Positions 8,900-16,276 of a stretch of DNA of 64,000 nt are shown here, piece by piece. The stretch spans positions 1 to 64,000 of the forward strand of contig LWDH01000006.1 of assembly GCA_002083395.1 (NCBI GenBank), read 5' to 3'. The stretch comes from Proteobacteria bacterium SG_bin4. Lineage in GTDB: Bacteria; Pseudomonadota; Gammaproteobacteria; Burkholderiales; Nitrosomonadaceae. The first letter of the stretch is position 1. The number at the start of each line of letters is the position of its first letter. The notes under the pieces are model-generated. The model was not told the origin of the DNA and did not search any database. It saw only the letters and a program-made list of their open reading frames with translations. A program made the position numbers and the translations under genes.

Positions 8900-9493
8900 A
8901 TGGCAGTGATTGAAAAAAATGAACAGGGAAAAGTTCTGTTGAAAATAGCCCGCGCCGCCATTGCACGTTCATTGCGGGTGCCTTGTGAGTCGGCCGCAGT
9001 CGAGCGCCACATCGTTTGGCTTTCCAAGCCAGGAGCGACCTTTGTCACATTGATGCAGCGCGGCGCATTGCGTGGCTGCATTGGATCGCTACAAGCGAAT
9101 GAGCCTTTGATTGACGATGTGAGCAATAATGCTGTGTCGGCGGCGCTGCGTGATCCGCGTTTCTTGCCGCTAACTGCCGATGAGCTTTCGACGGTCGAAA
9201 TTGAAGTTTCATTACTATCCGAGTTGCAACCGCTGCTGTTCTCCACGGAAGATGATGCTCTGCAGCAATTGCGCCCGGAAATCGACGGTGTGGTGTTTGA
9301 ATATGGGTCTTATCGCAGCACATTCTTGCCCCAAGTATGGGAAAGCCTGCCGCAACCAAAGCAGTTTCTTACTCAATTGAAATTAAAAGCCAGGTTGCCG
9401 GAAGATTTCTGGGTGGAAGGTATCCAGTTATCCCGTTATACCGTGATCAAGTGGCGTGAGGCTGATTTTTTGCAGGAGACTACGTATGGATGA
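8900..9493 (+). CDS. amrA: AmmeMemoRadiSam system protein A (AMMECR1 family)
   Basis: AMMECR1-domain protein with the invariant block RGALRGCIGSL; the Cys there is the usual candidate active residue. The domain covers almost the whole 197 residues. The frame opens at ATG 8888, overlapping the previous stop, but ATG 8900 has GAGGG at the right distance and is preferred. Its end overlaps the start of the radical SAM gene, so the three products are probably made together. The biochemical role is unknown. Confidence 0.92.
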   Translation: MAVIEKNEQGKVLLKIARAAIARSLRVPCESAAVERHIVWLSKPGATFVTLMQRGALRGCIGSLQANEPLIDDVSNNAVSAALRDPRFLPLTADELSTVEIEVSLLSELQPLLFSTEDDALQQLRPEIDGVVFEYGSYRSTFLPQVWESLPQPKQFLTQLKLKARLPEDFWVEGIQLSRYTVIKWREADFLQETTYG

Positions 9494-10583
9494 ACCGATT
9501 AGCGCCGCCCAGCGGCATCCGGCAAAGTACTGGCATAAACTTGACGATGGCCGGATACAATGCGATTTGTGCCCGCGCGATTGCAAATTGCATGACGGTC
9601 AGCGTGGCGCTTGCTTTGTCCGTGGTCGGGTGGGGGATACCATGGTGTTGACGACGTATGGGCGTTCGTCCGGTTTTTGTGTTGACCCGATTGAAAAGAA
9701 GCCGCTTAACCAATTCTATCCCGGCAGCAGCGTCCTGTCGTTTGGTACGGCGGGTTGCAATCTGGCTTGCAAGTTTTGCCAAAACTGGGATATTTCCAAA
9801 TCCCGCAGTTTCGATAAGTTGATGGATCAAGCAAGTCCGGAAGCGATCGTGCGTACTGCAAAAATGTATGGATGTAAAAGCGTGGCGTTTACCTACAACG
9901 ACCCGGTGATATTTGCCGAGTATGCGATGGATGTGGCGGATGCTTGCCATGTGCACGGCTTGAAAACGGTTGCGGTAACGGCGGGTTATATTCATGCAGA
10001 GCCGCGGCGCGAGTTTTTCGCCAAGATGGATGCAGCCAATGTCGACCTCAAAGCATTTACCGAAGAATTCTATGTCAAGCAAACCGGTTCACATTTGCAG
10101 CCCGTACTTGATACTTTGAGTTACTTGAAACATGAAACTGATGTCTGGCTCGAATTAACGACGCTGTTAATTCCGGGTTTGAACGATTCCAGTCAGGAAA
10201 TCAGCGCGATGAGCGATTGGATCATCAAGGAGCTCGGTCCGGATGTGCCTTTGCATTTTAGTGCTTTTCATCCGGATTATAAGCTGACCGATATACCGTC
10301 AACACCCGTTGAAACCTTGATCCGGGCCCGCAAAATCGCATTGGATGCCGGTCTGCATTACGTTTACACCGGTAATGTACATCACGTGGAAGGTGACACG
10401 ACTTATTGCCCTTCATGCGGGAGCGAATTAATTGTGCGAGACTGGTATGAGATCAAGCACTACCATTTAGCTGCGGATGGGCATTGCAATCATTGCAACG
10501 CTAGCATTGCCGGCCGATACGAGCAGTTTACCGGACAGTTTGGCAGGCAGCGTATCCCGGTGCGAATTGGAGCATCGGCATGA
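9486..10583 (+). CDS. amrS: AmmeMemoRadiSam system radical SAM enzyme
   Basis: Radical SAM enzyme of the Memo/AMMECR1 system. The cluster-binding motif CNLACKFC places the 4Fe-4S ligands at C91, C95 and C98. An N-terminal Cys triplet (C26, C29, C33) and a C-terminal pair of CxxC knuckles (CPSC and CNHC) suggest further metal sites, the latter a zinc ribbon. The start is ATG 9486 with AGGAGA upstream, inside the end of amrA. The stop overlaps the following hydrolase by 4 nt. The substrate is unknown; RNA or protein modification are both possible. Confidence 0.93.
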   Translation: MDEPISAAQRHPAKYWHKLDDGRIQCDLCPRDCKLHDGQRGACFVRGRVGDTMVLTTYGRSSGFCVDPIEKKPLNQFYPGSSVLSFGTAGCNLACKFCQNWDISKSRSFDKLMDQASPEAIVRTAKMYGCKSVAFTYNDPVIFAEYAMDVADACHVHGLKTVAVTAGYIHAEPRREFFAKMDAANVDLKAFTEEFYVKQTGSHLQPVLDTLSYLKHETDVWLELTTLLIPGLNDSSQEISAMSDWIIKELGPDVPLHFSAFHPDYKLTDIPSTPVETLIRARKIALDAGLHYVYTGNVHHVEGDTTYCPSCGSELIVRDWYEIKHYHLAADGHCNHCNASIAGRYEQFTGQFGRQRIPVRIGASA

Positions 10584-11209
10584 CTGCGGTTGAGATTCCA
10601 GCCGGTTCCGTAGAGCTCAGCGGAGAGCTAATTTTGCCGCAAGGAGCCAAGGGTGTTGTGCTGTTTGCGCACGGCAGCGGCAGCAGCCGTTTCAGTCCTC
10701 GTAATACTTATGTCGCAAAAGTATTGCAGCAACATGGTATTGCCACGTTGTTATTTGATTTGCTGACACGCGCAGAAGATCAGGATTATGAGCGCAGGTT
10801 CGATATCGACCTATTGACAGAACGCTTGCTGGCGGCTACTCGCTGGCTGCAAAACAATCCTGCAACAAAATCGCTTAAATATGGCTATTTTGGCGCCAGT
10901 ACCGGTGCGGCTGCTGCTTTACAAGCGGCTGCGCAAATGGGGACTGCTATCGCTGCTGTCGTGTCTCGCGGCGGGCGGCCTGATTTAGCGGGAAAAACGG
11001 CCTTGATAAATGTGATTGCTCCGACTTTATTAATAGTGGGTAGCGAGGATTTTGGTGTCATCGAATTGAACGAACAGGCTTATGCATTACTGAAATGCGA
11101 GAAGAAGCTGACACTTATCGCTGGTGCTACGCACTTGTTCGAAGAGCCGGGCACCTTGGAACAAGCGGCAAGCCAAGCCGCCGGTTGGTTTTCTTCGTAT
11201 CTGTCTTAA
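10580..11209 (+). CDS. Alpha/beta hydrolase, dienelactone-hydrolase-like
   Basis: Cytoplasmic serine hydrolase of 209 residues. VVLFAHGSGSSR forms the oxyanion region, GYFGASTGAAAAL the nucleophile elbow and GATHLFEEPG the catalytic His, with an Asp in the strand before it (GSEDFGVIEL). There is no signal peptide. It overlaps the radical SAM stop by 4 nt (ATGA), so it is translationally coupled to the AmmeMemoRadiSam genes and may act on the product or substrate of that system. It could equally be a passenger esterase. Confidence 0.85.
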   Translation: MTAVEIPAGSVELSGELILPQGAKGVVLFAHGSGSSRFSPRNTYVAKVLQQHGIATLLFDLLTRAEDQDYERRFDIDLLTERLLAATRWLQNNPATKSLKYGYFGASTGAAAALQAAAQMGTAIAAVVSRGGRPDLAGKTALINVIAPTLLIVGSEDFGVIELNEQAYALLKCEKKLTLIAGATHLFEEPGTLEQAASQAAGWFSSYLS

Positions 11210-11308
11210 ATGGAATTTGTTATTTATTTTCATTTGGATATCAATACAAATTTATCCATAACATTAAGAAATTATCAAGAAAAACAGAAAGATAGATTGA
11301 AAATGCGT

Positions 11309-11490
11309 TATAATTCACGCGCGTGTAAAATATAAGTTTATTACACGTGCAATAAGCCGATTGCACCTTTGATACAGGGCAATTGTACTAATAAATCAGG
11401 CATCATGAGCTATTGTATCCGATCGCTGTAATTGTTAATTTAAAACAGCAGCAGACTTTCTCGTAATGCCACGTCATAGAAGTTTTTAAA
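11309..11490 (+). promoter_or_regulatory. Shared PEP-CTERM upstream/leader element, copy 1
   Basis: TATAAT at 11309-11314 is a likely -10. Downstream are a perfect inverted repeat GTGCAAT/ATTGCAC (11347-11366), a 41-nt block starting GGGCAATTGTACTAAT (11377-11417) and the block AATGCCACGTCATA near 11465-11478. The same elements in the same order precede the next PEP-CTERM gene; the 41-nt block differs at one base. The element lies about 150-330 nt upstream of the ATG, so it would be part of a long 5' leader if the -10 is used. Confidence 0.65.
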
Positions 11491-11640
11491 TGAAACCAAT
11501 TAATTGTAGAAAATTATGGGATTAAGAAAATCATCAGCATCGATACTTGCGGTGAGTTGCGTAATGCTTAAAAGCGACGCTCACGCTGGAAATTAGAATT
11601 TTTCTAATCTCATCAAATTCTCAATACAAAGGAGCTAAGA

Positions 11641-12324
11641 ATGAAAAAAATAGCAGTTGTTACGGCCTTGTTAATGAGTGTCAGTACTGCACCTGCATTC
11701 GCCGGTATCGGTGATACAGTGACCTTTAAGTTTGATTTACCTGCGACTGCATCATTTAGTTCGGGATATCCTACAGTTGCAGAACTTAAACTGACAGAGA
11801 CAGCCAGTGGTGTTGTTACTTTTGAGTTAATACCCAATTGGGCATCCCCCGGTTTTGCCGATCCAGCCAAATCAACAGTGAATCACCTTGAATTTGTATA
11901 TCAAGGACCAGCTTCACCAACATTTGCACAGCCATTAGTTCACGGTGCAGATATTAAAACATTTACATATCATACCAATCCAAATATGGACAGCGGCTAT
12001 AAATCCGACGATCAGTATATTTCGATCGATTGGTTTAAGCCCAAAGATGCTGAACGATTTGACGGTGATTATGCAAACAGTATCTGGACAATATCTGGCA
12101 CAGGAGTCGATATTACCGATTTCACCGGTACCTTAGCGCACCATACCGCTGGCAAACCGGATCCAATTTTCGGTATCATTTCTGTGGATCCATACTCTTT
12201 AACAGATCCGCATCCAACACCATCTAATTGGGTTACATCGGCAGTTCCAGAACCAGAAACTTATGCCATGTTATTAGTTGGTTTGGGATTGTTAGGTTTT
12301 AGTTTGCGTAACAAACAAGCATAG
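11641..12324 (+). CDS. PEP-CTERM sorting domain protein
   Basis: Exported 227-residue protein. It has a signal peptide (MKKIAVVTALLMSVSTAPAFA) and a C-terminal PEP-CTERM signal: VPEPETYAMLL, a hydrophobic stretch, then the basic tail RNKQA. Such proteins are cleaved and anchored or released by an exosortase during export with exopolysaccharide. The body is beta-rich, low in Cys, and I cannot assign a function. AAGGAGC lies before the ATG and a strong terminator follows. Its upstream region is duplicated before the next PEP-CTERM gene, though the two mature domains are not obviously similar. Confidence 0.9.
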   Translation: MKKIAVVTALLMSVSTAPAFAGIGDTVTFKFDLPATASFSSGYPTVAELKLTETASGVVTFELIPNWASPGFADPAKSTVNHLEFVYQGPASPTFAQPLVHGADIKTFTYHTNPNMDSGYKSDDQYISIDWFKPKDAERFDGDYANSIWTISGTGVDITDFTGTLAHHTAGKPDPIFGIISVDPYSLTDPHPTPSNWVTSAVPEPETYAMLLVGLGLLGFSLRNKQA

Positions 12325-12365
12325 TAAAACCTGTTTCTCACTTTTTTTAGTGAGGATATATACAC

Positions 12366-12407
12366 AAAGAGGTTCGATTCTAAAAAATCGAACCTCTTTT
12401 TTTATTT
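12366..12407 (+). terminator. Rho-independent terminator after the first PEP-CTERM gene
   Basis: A long perfect stem (AAAGAGGTTCGATT paired with AATCGAACCTCTTT) with a short loop is followed directly by a T run. It should stop transcription from the gene ending at 12324. Confidence 0.9.
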
Positions 12408-12755
12408 ACTGAATTTTACCAAAACTAATGCTGATAATATCGGCGTGAAATCTTTTTAACGGCGAGTTTCGCACAATCAAGCGATTTGCTCTAGCAGTAA
12501 ATCTATCAGTATTCAACTATATCACGCGCAATTCGCACTTATAGTTTATCTATGAACCTTACGTTATTTGAAACACGAAGCCGAGGTGTTGCTAGAATTG
12601 ATGATTGTATCAATGGCGAGGCAAACCGATGGTTGATTGTCAATATATTTTTTTAAGATAATTTATTTTTTATAATCATTCGAATATTGAGTGAAAATAA
12701 TAAATAACATTAAGTACTTAGAAAAAAAATAAAAATTAAAAGAAAAGAAATGCGT
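12408..12755. other. AT-rich intergenic stretch
   Basis: About 350 nt between the terminator and the second shared leader. It contains a 34-codon frame (12552-12656) without a ribosome site, which I do not call. From about 12700 the text ATAACATTAAG matches the region upstream of the first shared leader, so the duplicated segment may begin here. Confidence 0.4.
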
Positions 12756-12945
12756 TACAATAGGAAGGCACGTAAGTAAATGATTTTCGAACGTGTGCTA
12801 TTAGGCGATTGCACACATAAAATGAGATAGGGCAATTGTACTAATAAATCAGGCATCGTGAGCTATTGTATTTAATTTCTGTAATTGTTAACTTTAATAC
12901 AGCATTAGGTTTTCTCATAATGCCACGTCATAAAAAAGTTTTTCC
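12756..12945 (+). promoter_or_regulatory. Shared PEP-CTERM upstream/leader element, copy 2
   Basis: TACAAT at 12756-12761 aligns with the TATAAT of copy 1 (both in GCGTTAYAAT). It is followed by the inverted repeat GTGTGC/GCACAC (12793-12816), the 41-nt block at 12830-12870 and AATGCCACGTCATA near 12920. The order and spacing match copy 1, but the distance to the start codon is shorter. It may be a common promoter, a regulator site or a structured leader RNA. Confidence 0.65.
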
Positions 12946-12974
12946 TAGAAAAACTATTTAATTGGAGGGACATA

Positions 12975-13550
12975 ATGAACTTAAAAAAACTATCAATATC
13001 ATTAGCTGCCGCTGGTCTTCTGGCGATTGGCAGCAGTGCTCAAGCAGCAACGTATCAGTTTGGTCAATTACTATCCGGTGGCGGGCCTGCAAGCATTCAT
13101 TTTGCTGATTTGGATATCAACGATTTGGGCGGCGGTGAATGGTCTTTTACTTTGTACAACATTGATCTCAGTGCTTTTGGTTCTAGCGCATTTATTGGTT
13201 CAATGGCAGTTGATGGCACCGAACCCAGCTCGGTAACCACTGTTCCAGGAGGTGGAGTTGCTGATGTAGATTTAAATCCAGGTGGTGGACCAGGCGGCGA
13301 TTTTGACTTTAGATATGTGTTTGGTAAGGGAAGCGATAAGCTGGTAGATGGCGAATCAGTATCATGGAATGCGTTTGGATTAGGAAGTGTGTTGCCAGTT
13401 GATGGGCAATTAGCATTGCATGTTCAAGGCACTAGTTACTCACCTGATTCTGCTTGGTATATCACACCAGTGCCAGAACCAGAAACCTACGCCATGTTAC
13501 TGGCTGGTTTAGGATTGCTAGGTTTTTCACTGCGTAACAAAAAAGCATAA
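12975..13550 (+). CDS. PEP-CTERM sorting domain protein, Gly-rich
   Basis: Exported 191-residue protein with a signal peptide (cleavage probably after SSAQA) and the C-terminal signal VPEPETYAMLLAGLG, a hydrophobic stretch and RNKKA. The mature body has runs rich in Gly and Asp (GGGVADVDLNPGGGPGGD) and begins ATYQFGQLLSGG, resembling the FxxD-type and similar short PEP-CTERM proteins of unknown role. TTGGAGGG precedes the ATG. It depends on an exosortase not encoded in this window and ends at a strong terminator. Confidence 0.9.
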   Translation: MNLKKLSISLAAAGLLAIGSSAQAATYQFGQLLSGGGPASIHFADLDINDLGGGEWSFTLYNIDLSAFGSSAFIGSMAVDGTEPSSVTTVPGGGVADVDLNPGGGPGGDFDFRYVFGKGSDKLVDGESVSWNAFGLGSVLPVDGQLALHVQGTSYSPDSAWYITPVPEPETYAMLLAGLGLLGFSLRNKKA

Positions 13551-13587
13551 TAAAATTTTTTCTTGCTTTTTGAGTAAGAAAACGCTC

Positions 13588-13625
13588 AAAGAGGAATTCT
13601 GCTCAGATCAGAATTCCTCTTTTTT
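13588..13625. terminator. Terminator between convergent PEP-CTERM gene and corA
   Basis: Perfect stem AGAGGAATTCTG/CAGAATTCCTCT with a 7-nt loop, A-rich on one side and a T run on the other. It ends the PEP-CTERM transcript on the + strand and, since corA stops right beside it, could also serve corA from the other side. Confidence 0.88.
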
Positions 13626-14736
13626 ACATCCACTTTTTCTTTCTGAAATAAATCAGCAATCCGGCGCCGATCGTGATAAAAACCACCCAAATCGCTGGAT
13701 AGCCCCAGCGCCATTTTAATTCCGGCATATTTTCAAAATTCATTCCATAAATACCGGCGATAAATGTCAACGGGATGAAAATGGTCGCAAAAATGGTTAG
13801 AAATTTTATGGTTTCGTTCATTTTGTTGCTGATACTCGATAAATAGAGATCGTGCATAGCGGAAATTCTCTCCCGGTAAGAGTCGAGCGCATCGCTCACG
13901 CGCAAGACATGATCGTAGACGTCAGCGTAATAGCGCAATGTTCTTTGTTGCAGCAGGGGTGAATCGATCCGTTGAATGGTGGCGAGTAATTCGCGTAATG
14001 GCGAAATATTGCGTTTCATCGAAATCAAACCACGGCGGATTTGCTGCACCGTCTGCAGCATTTCTTTATCGGAATTAAACAAAATACTATCTTCCAGCGG
14101 ATCCATGACATCGTCGAGATTGTCTTCCACGACAAAATATTCATCGACAATGGTATCGAGGATAACGTATGCCAGGTAATCGCTGCCGAATTGACGCAAG
14201 CGGCCATTATGATTTTGTAAAAAGGTATAAATCGGATTGAATGTGTCATCGGCCTTTTCTTTGAACGTTACTACGTAATTGGCTAATAACAAAATGCTGA
14301 TTTGTTCGTACTGTAAACAGAAGCTTTTTTCGTAATCGAGGCTGATACCTTTAATGACTATATAAAGATAATTATCGTATTCCTCCAGCTTAGGGCGCTG
14401 ATGGGTGCTCAAAATATCCTCCAGAACCAACGGATGGATGTTCAGTTCCTGGCCGATGCTTTCAATGATTTTAATATCGCTGAGTCCGTCCACGTTTACC
14501 CAGGTAATCAGCTCGTTGTTTTTGAGTTGCTGCAGTTCCGTGACTGAATTGATTTCGCGGCGTATTAAAGTGTCGGTGTTGTACTGAGTCAATGTAATTC
14601 GGCAACGTGATTCGAGTTTTTCCCCGATATGCACCAATGTTCCGGCCGGAAGCCCGGATTTGTCTGCCGGACTGGTATACTGCGCTTTATCGGTGAGTGA
14701 CTGGCTTTGGCGAGGCGCAAATCTGAATTCATTCAT
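13624..14736 (-). CDS. corA: Magnesium/cobalt transporter CorA
   Basis: Inner-membrane pentameric Mg2+ channel. A large cytoplasmic N-terminal domain is followed near the C-terminus by two transmembrane helices, with the selectivity motif YGMN and the loop ENMPELKWRWGY between them. The basic tail RKKKWM is typical. 370 residues is normal. The gene is alone on this strand and converges on the PEP-CTERM gene through a shared terminator. Confidence 0.94.
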   Translation of the reverse strand: MNEFRFAPRQSQSLTDKAQYTSPADKSGLPAGTLVHIGEKLESRCRITLTQYNTDTLIRREINSVTELQQLKNNELITWVNVDGLSDIKIIESIGQELNIHPLVLEDILSTHQRPKLEEYDNYLYIVIKGISLDYEKSFCLQYEQISILLLANYVVTFKEKADDTFNPIYTFLQNHNGRLRQFGSDYLAYVILDTIVDEYFVVEDNLDDVMDPLEDSILFNSDKEMLQTVQQIRRGLISMKRNISPLRELLATIQRIDSPLLQQRTLRYYADVYDHVLRVSDALDSYRERISAMHDLYLSSISNKMNETIKFLTIFATIFIPLTFIAGIYGMNFENMPELKWRWGYPAIWVVFITIGAGLLIYFRKKKWM

Positions 14737-14889
14737 AAAAGCTTCCTAGTATGATAGAAGCTGTTTATTCTAAAAGCTTTGCTGAAATTTAGGGGAGATA
14801 AGCGAAAGGATAATTGTTGTATTATTGCAACACTGGGAAAAACGGATTGGCCGCGTGACAGACGCTATGCGTGAGGTTTTTTGCGGCGG

Positions 14890-15066
14890 CTAAACAGCTT
14901 CGTTAAGCTCGCCCATGGGAATCCCTGATTGCTTGTTGTGCAGAGAGCGCCAATCCTGCCAGACTTTCCGGGCTTCCTCAACGTTGTTGAAAGTCCAAAG
15001 AACAACGCCATCTTCAGTCATTAACGTGGCCATTTTGTTCGGCCATTCTTTAATCACACATTGCAT
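14890..15066 (-). CDS. Conserved-looking small protein, 58 residues
   Basis: A short gene with a strong ribosome site (AAAGGAGAAA, 15070-15079) directly before its ATG. The product begins MQCVIKEWPNKMATLM and continues TEDGVVLWTFNNVEEARK, then VWQDWRSLHN. This reads like a small alpha/beta domain: a strand pair, an aromatic strand, then an amphipathic helix with several Trp. It has no signal peptide or membrane segment. I do not recognise a family. The clean start, normal composition and lack of a competing frame support a real gene. Confidence 0.7.
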   Translation of the reverse strand: MQCVIKEWPNKMATLMTEDGVVLWTFNNVEEARKVWQDWRSLHNKQSGIPMGELNEAV

Positions 15067-15216
15067 ATTTTTCTCCTTTATTGATCGTTAGGTTTAGCAT
15101 ACCGATGCAATATGAAGATTTTATGACAGCGATAATACAAATTCCGCTCACTATCGCAATGCGTGTATGATTGAAGACGATAGCCTGGTAAAAAACTTTT
15201 GTTTAAGGAGAAAGTG

Positions 15217-15792
15217 ATGGATAAGACTCAATGCCTGAAAATTCATTGTATCTTAGCAGTAGCATTGATCGCCGGTTGTGCCGGTACAACGCCGCAGCAA
15301 AACCCGCTTGATACGGTCGGTAAAGGTTTGTCATCAATTGAAAGCGCCGCGCAAAGCGGCAGGCAAATGATTGATGCCGGTACAGTAGCTGCCAATACGG
15401 TATCGACGAACCAGATCGGATTGGTCGACATTCTGGTGCGCCAGCTTGGCGTATCGCAACAACAAGCACTGGGCGGAGCCGGCGCTATTTTCCAAGTAGC
15501 TCAGGGAAGCATGAATCCACAAGCATTTGCTACCTTGTCGCAGTCGATTCCGGGCATGAATACCATGCTGAATGCCGCACCGGCATCGCCAATGGCGGGC
15601 GGATTGTCATCGCTGATGGGGAGCGGCAATAGCACGCTGGGTAATATGGCAGCGCTCGCCGCTTCGTTTCAACAATTGAACCTGTCCCCGGATCTGGTCG
15701 GTCAATTCATTCCGATCATTACCAATTATGTCAGCCAGACCAGCGGGCAAATGACTGCTAACTTGCTGCAAACTGCACTGACCGCACGCTAG
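15217..15792 (+). CDS. DUF2780-like lipoprotein
   Basis: Predicted lipoprotein: the signal ILAVALIAGC puts the lipid-modified Cys at residue 22. The mature part matches the pattern of DUF2780 (VcgC/VcgE) proteins: a helix LVDILVRQLGVSQQQALGGAGAIF, then FATLSQSIPGMNTML, then a flexible Gly/Ser/Met-rich stretch and a helical end. Function unknown. The frame opens at TTG 15199, but ATG 15217 sits 5 nt after AAGGAG and is preferred. No operon partner. Confidence 0.8.
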   Translation: MDKTQCLKIHCILAVALIAGCAGTTPQQNPLDTVGKGLSSIESAAQSGRQMIDAGTVAANTVSTNQIGLVDILVRQLGVSQQQALGGAGAIFQVAQGSMNPQAFATLSQSIPGMNTMLNAAPASPMAGGLSSLMGSGNSTLGNMAALAASFQQLNLSPDLVGQFIPIITNYVSQTSGQMTANLLQTALTAR

Positions 15793-15882
15793 CGGACAAC
15801 CGATAACGGCCTGATGGAGCAAACCGATGCACTCGGTTCAGCTCCACGGGCCGGTTCAAAATTTTGCTCTGTCAAATGCTGC

Positions 15883-16058
15883 ATGCCTTGGACATCAACA
15901 CATTTTCCCCCAGCGATGCAAAATTTATGGTATCCGGTGCGCCTGAAAGCAATCGAGATTGCCAATGCGCTGCTTGAAAAGGGGATGGGCGAAGGCCAAG
16001 CTATCCGCATGCGATTGCCCAAGCCAAAAAATGGGCTCACCGATCCGGCTGCGGTTAA
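15883..16058 (+). pseudogene. Frameshifted YdaT-like small protein gene
   Basis: From ATG 15883 the frame reads MPWTSTHFPPAMQNL, then PVRLKAIEIANALLEKG and EGQAIR, the pattern of the small YdaT-type family (MPWT...KAIEIANALL...AIAIAxAKxWA; family name from memory). At 16010/16011 the reading frame breaks. One missing base restores AIAQAKKWAHRSGCG and then a stop at 16056-16058. In the unshifted frame the reading continues as unrelated sequence to 16119. No good ribosome site is visible. Either a recently broken gene or a sequencing error. Confidence 0.7.
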
Positions 16059-16207
16059 TATCAAAAATTGCCGATTTCTTGATTATCTCTCGATACCTGA
16101 TGGACACTTTGTCAGATAATTCTAATCGATTTTGTAGTATAGTTCTTATCGCATATTAATTAAAAAAATTAATTTCTACACATAACCACCTAAATAGATA
16201 TAATTTA

Positions 16208-16235
16208 TTGACACGAAATTAATCCAATTGATACA
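16208..16235 (+). promoter_or_regulatory. Predicted promoter of the TackOD1-GT2 operon
   Basis: TTGACA at 16208-16213 and GATACA at 16230-16235 with a 16-nt spacer, about 40 nt before the first gene. The preceding 60 nt is very AT-rich and contains a TTAATT/TTAATT palindrome. The -10 is weak. Confidence 0.35.
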
Positions 16236-16276
16236 GTCTTCAACCAATTTTTGGGAACGAGCTTAGTTATAACTGT

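Noticed and set aside
11377..11417. Considered whether the shared PEP-CTERM block is a GEMM c-di-GMP riboswitch or a sigma-54 promoter.
   Set aside because: The GEMM consensus and tetraloop receptor are not visible, and GG/GC spacing for a -24/-12 promoter is wrong in both copies.
12552..12656. 34-codon frame between the two PEP-CTERM genes.
   Set aside because: There is no ribosome site, no recognisable pattern, and the surrounding sequence is AT-rich spacer.
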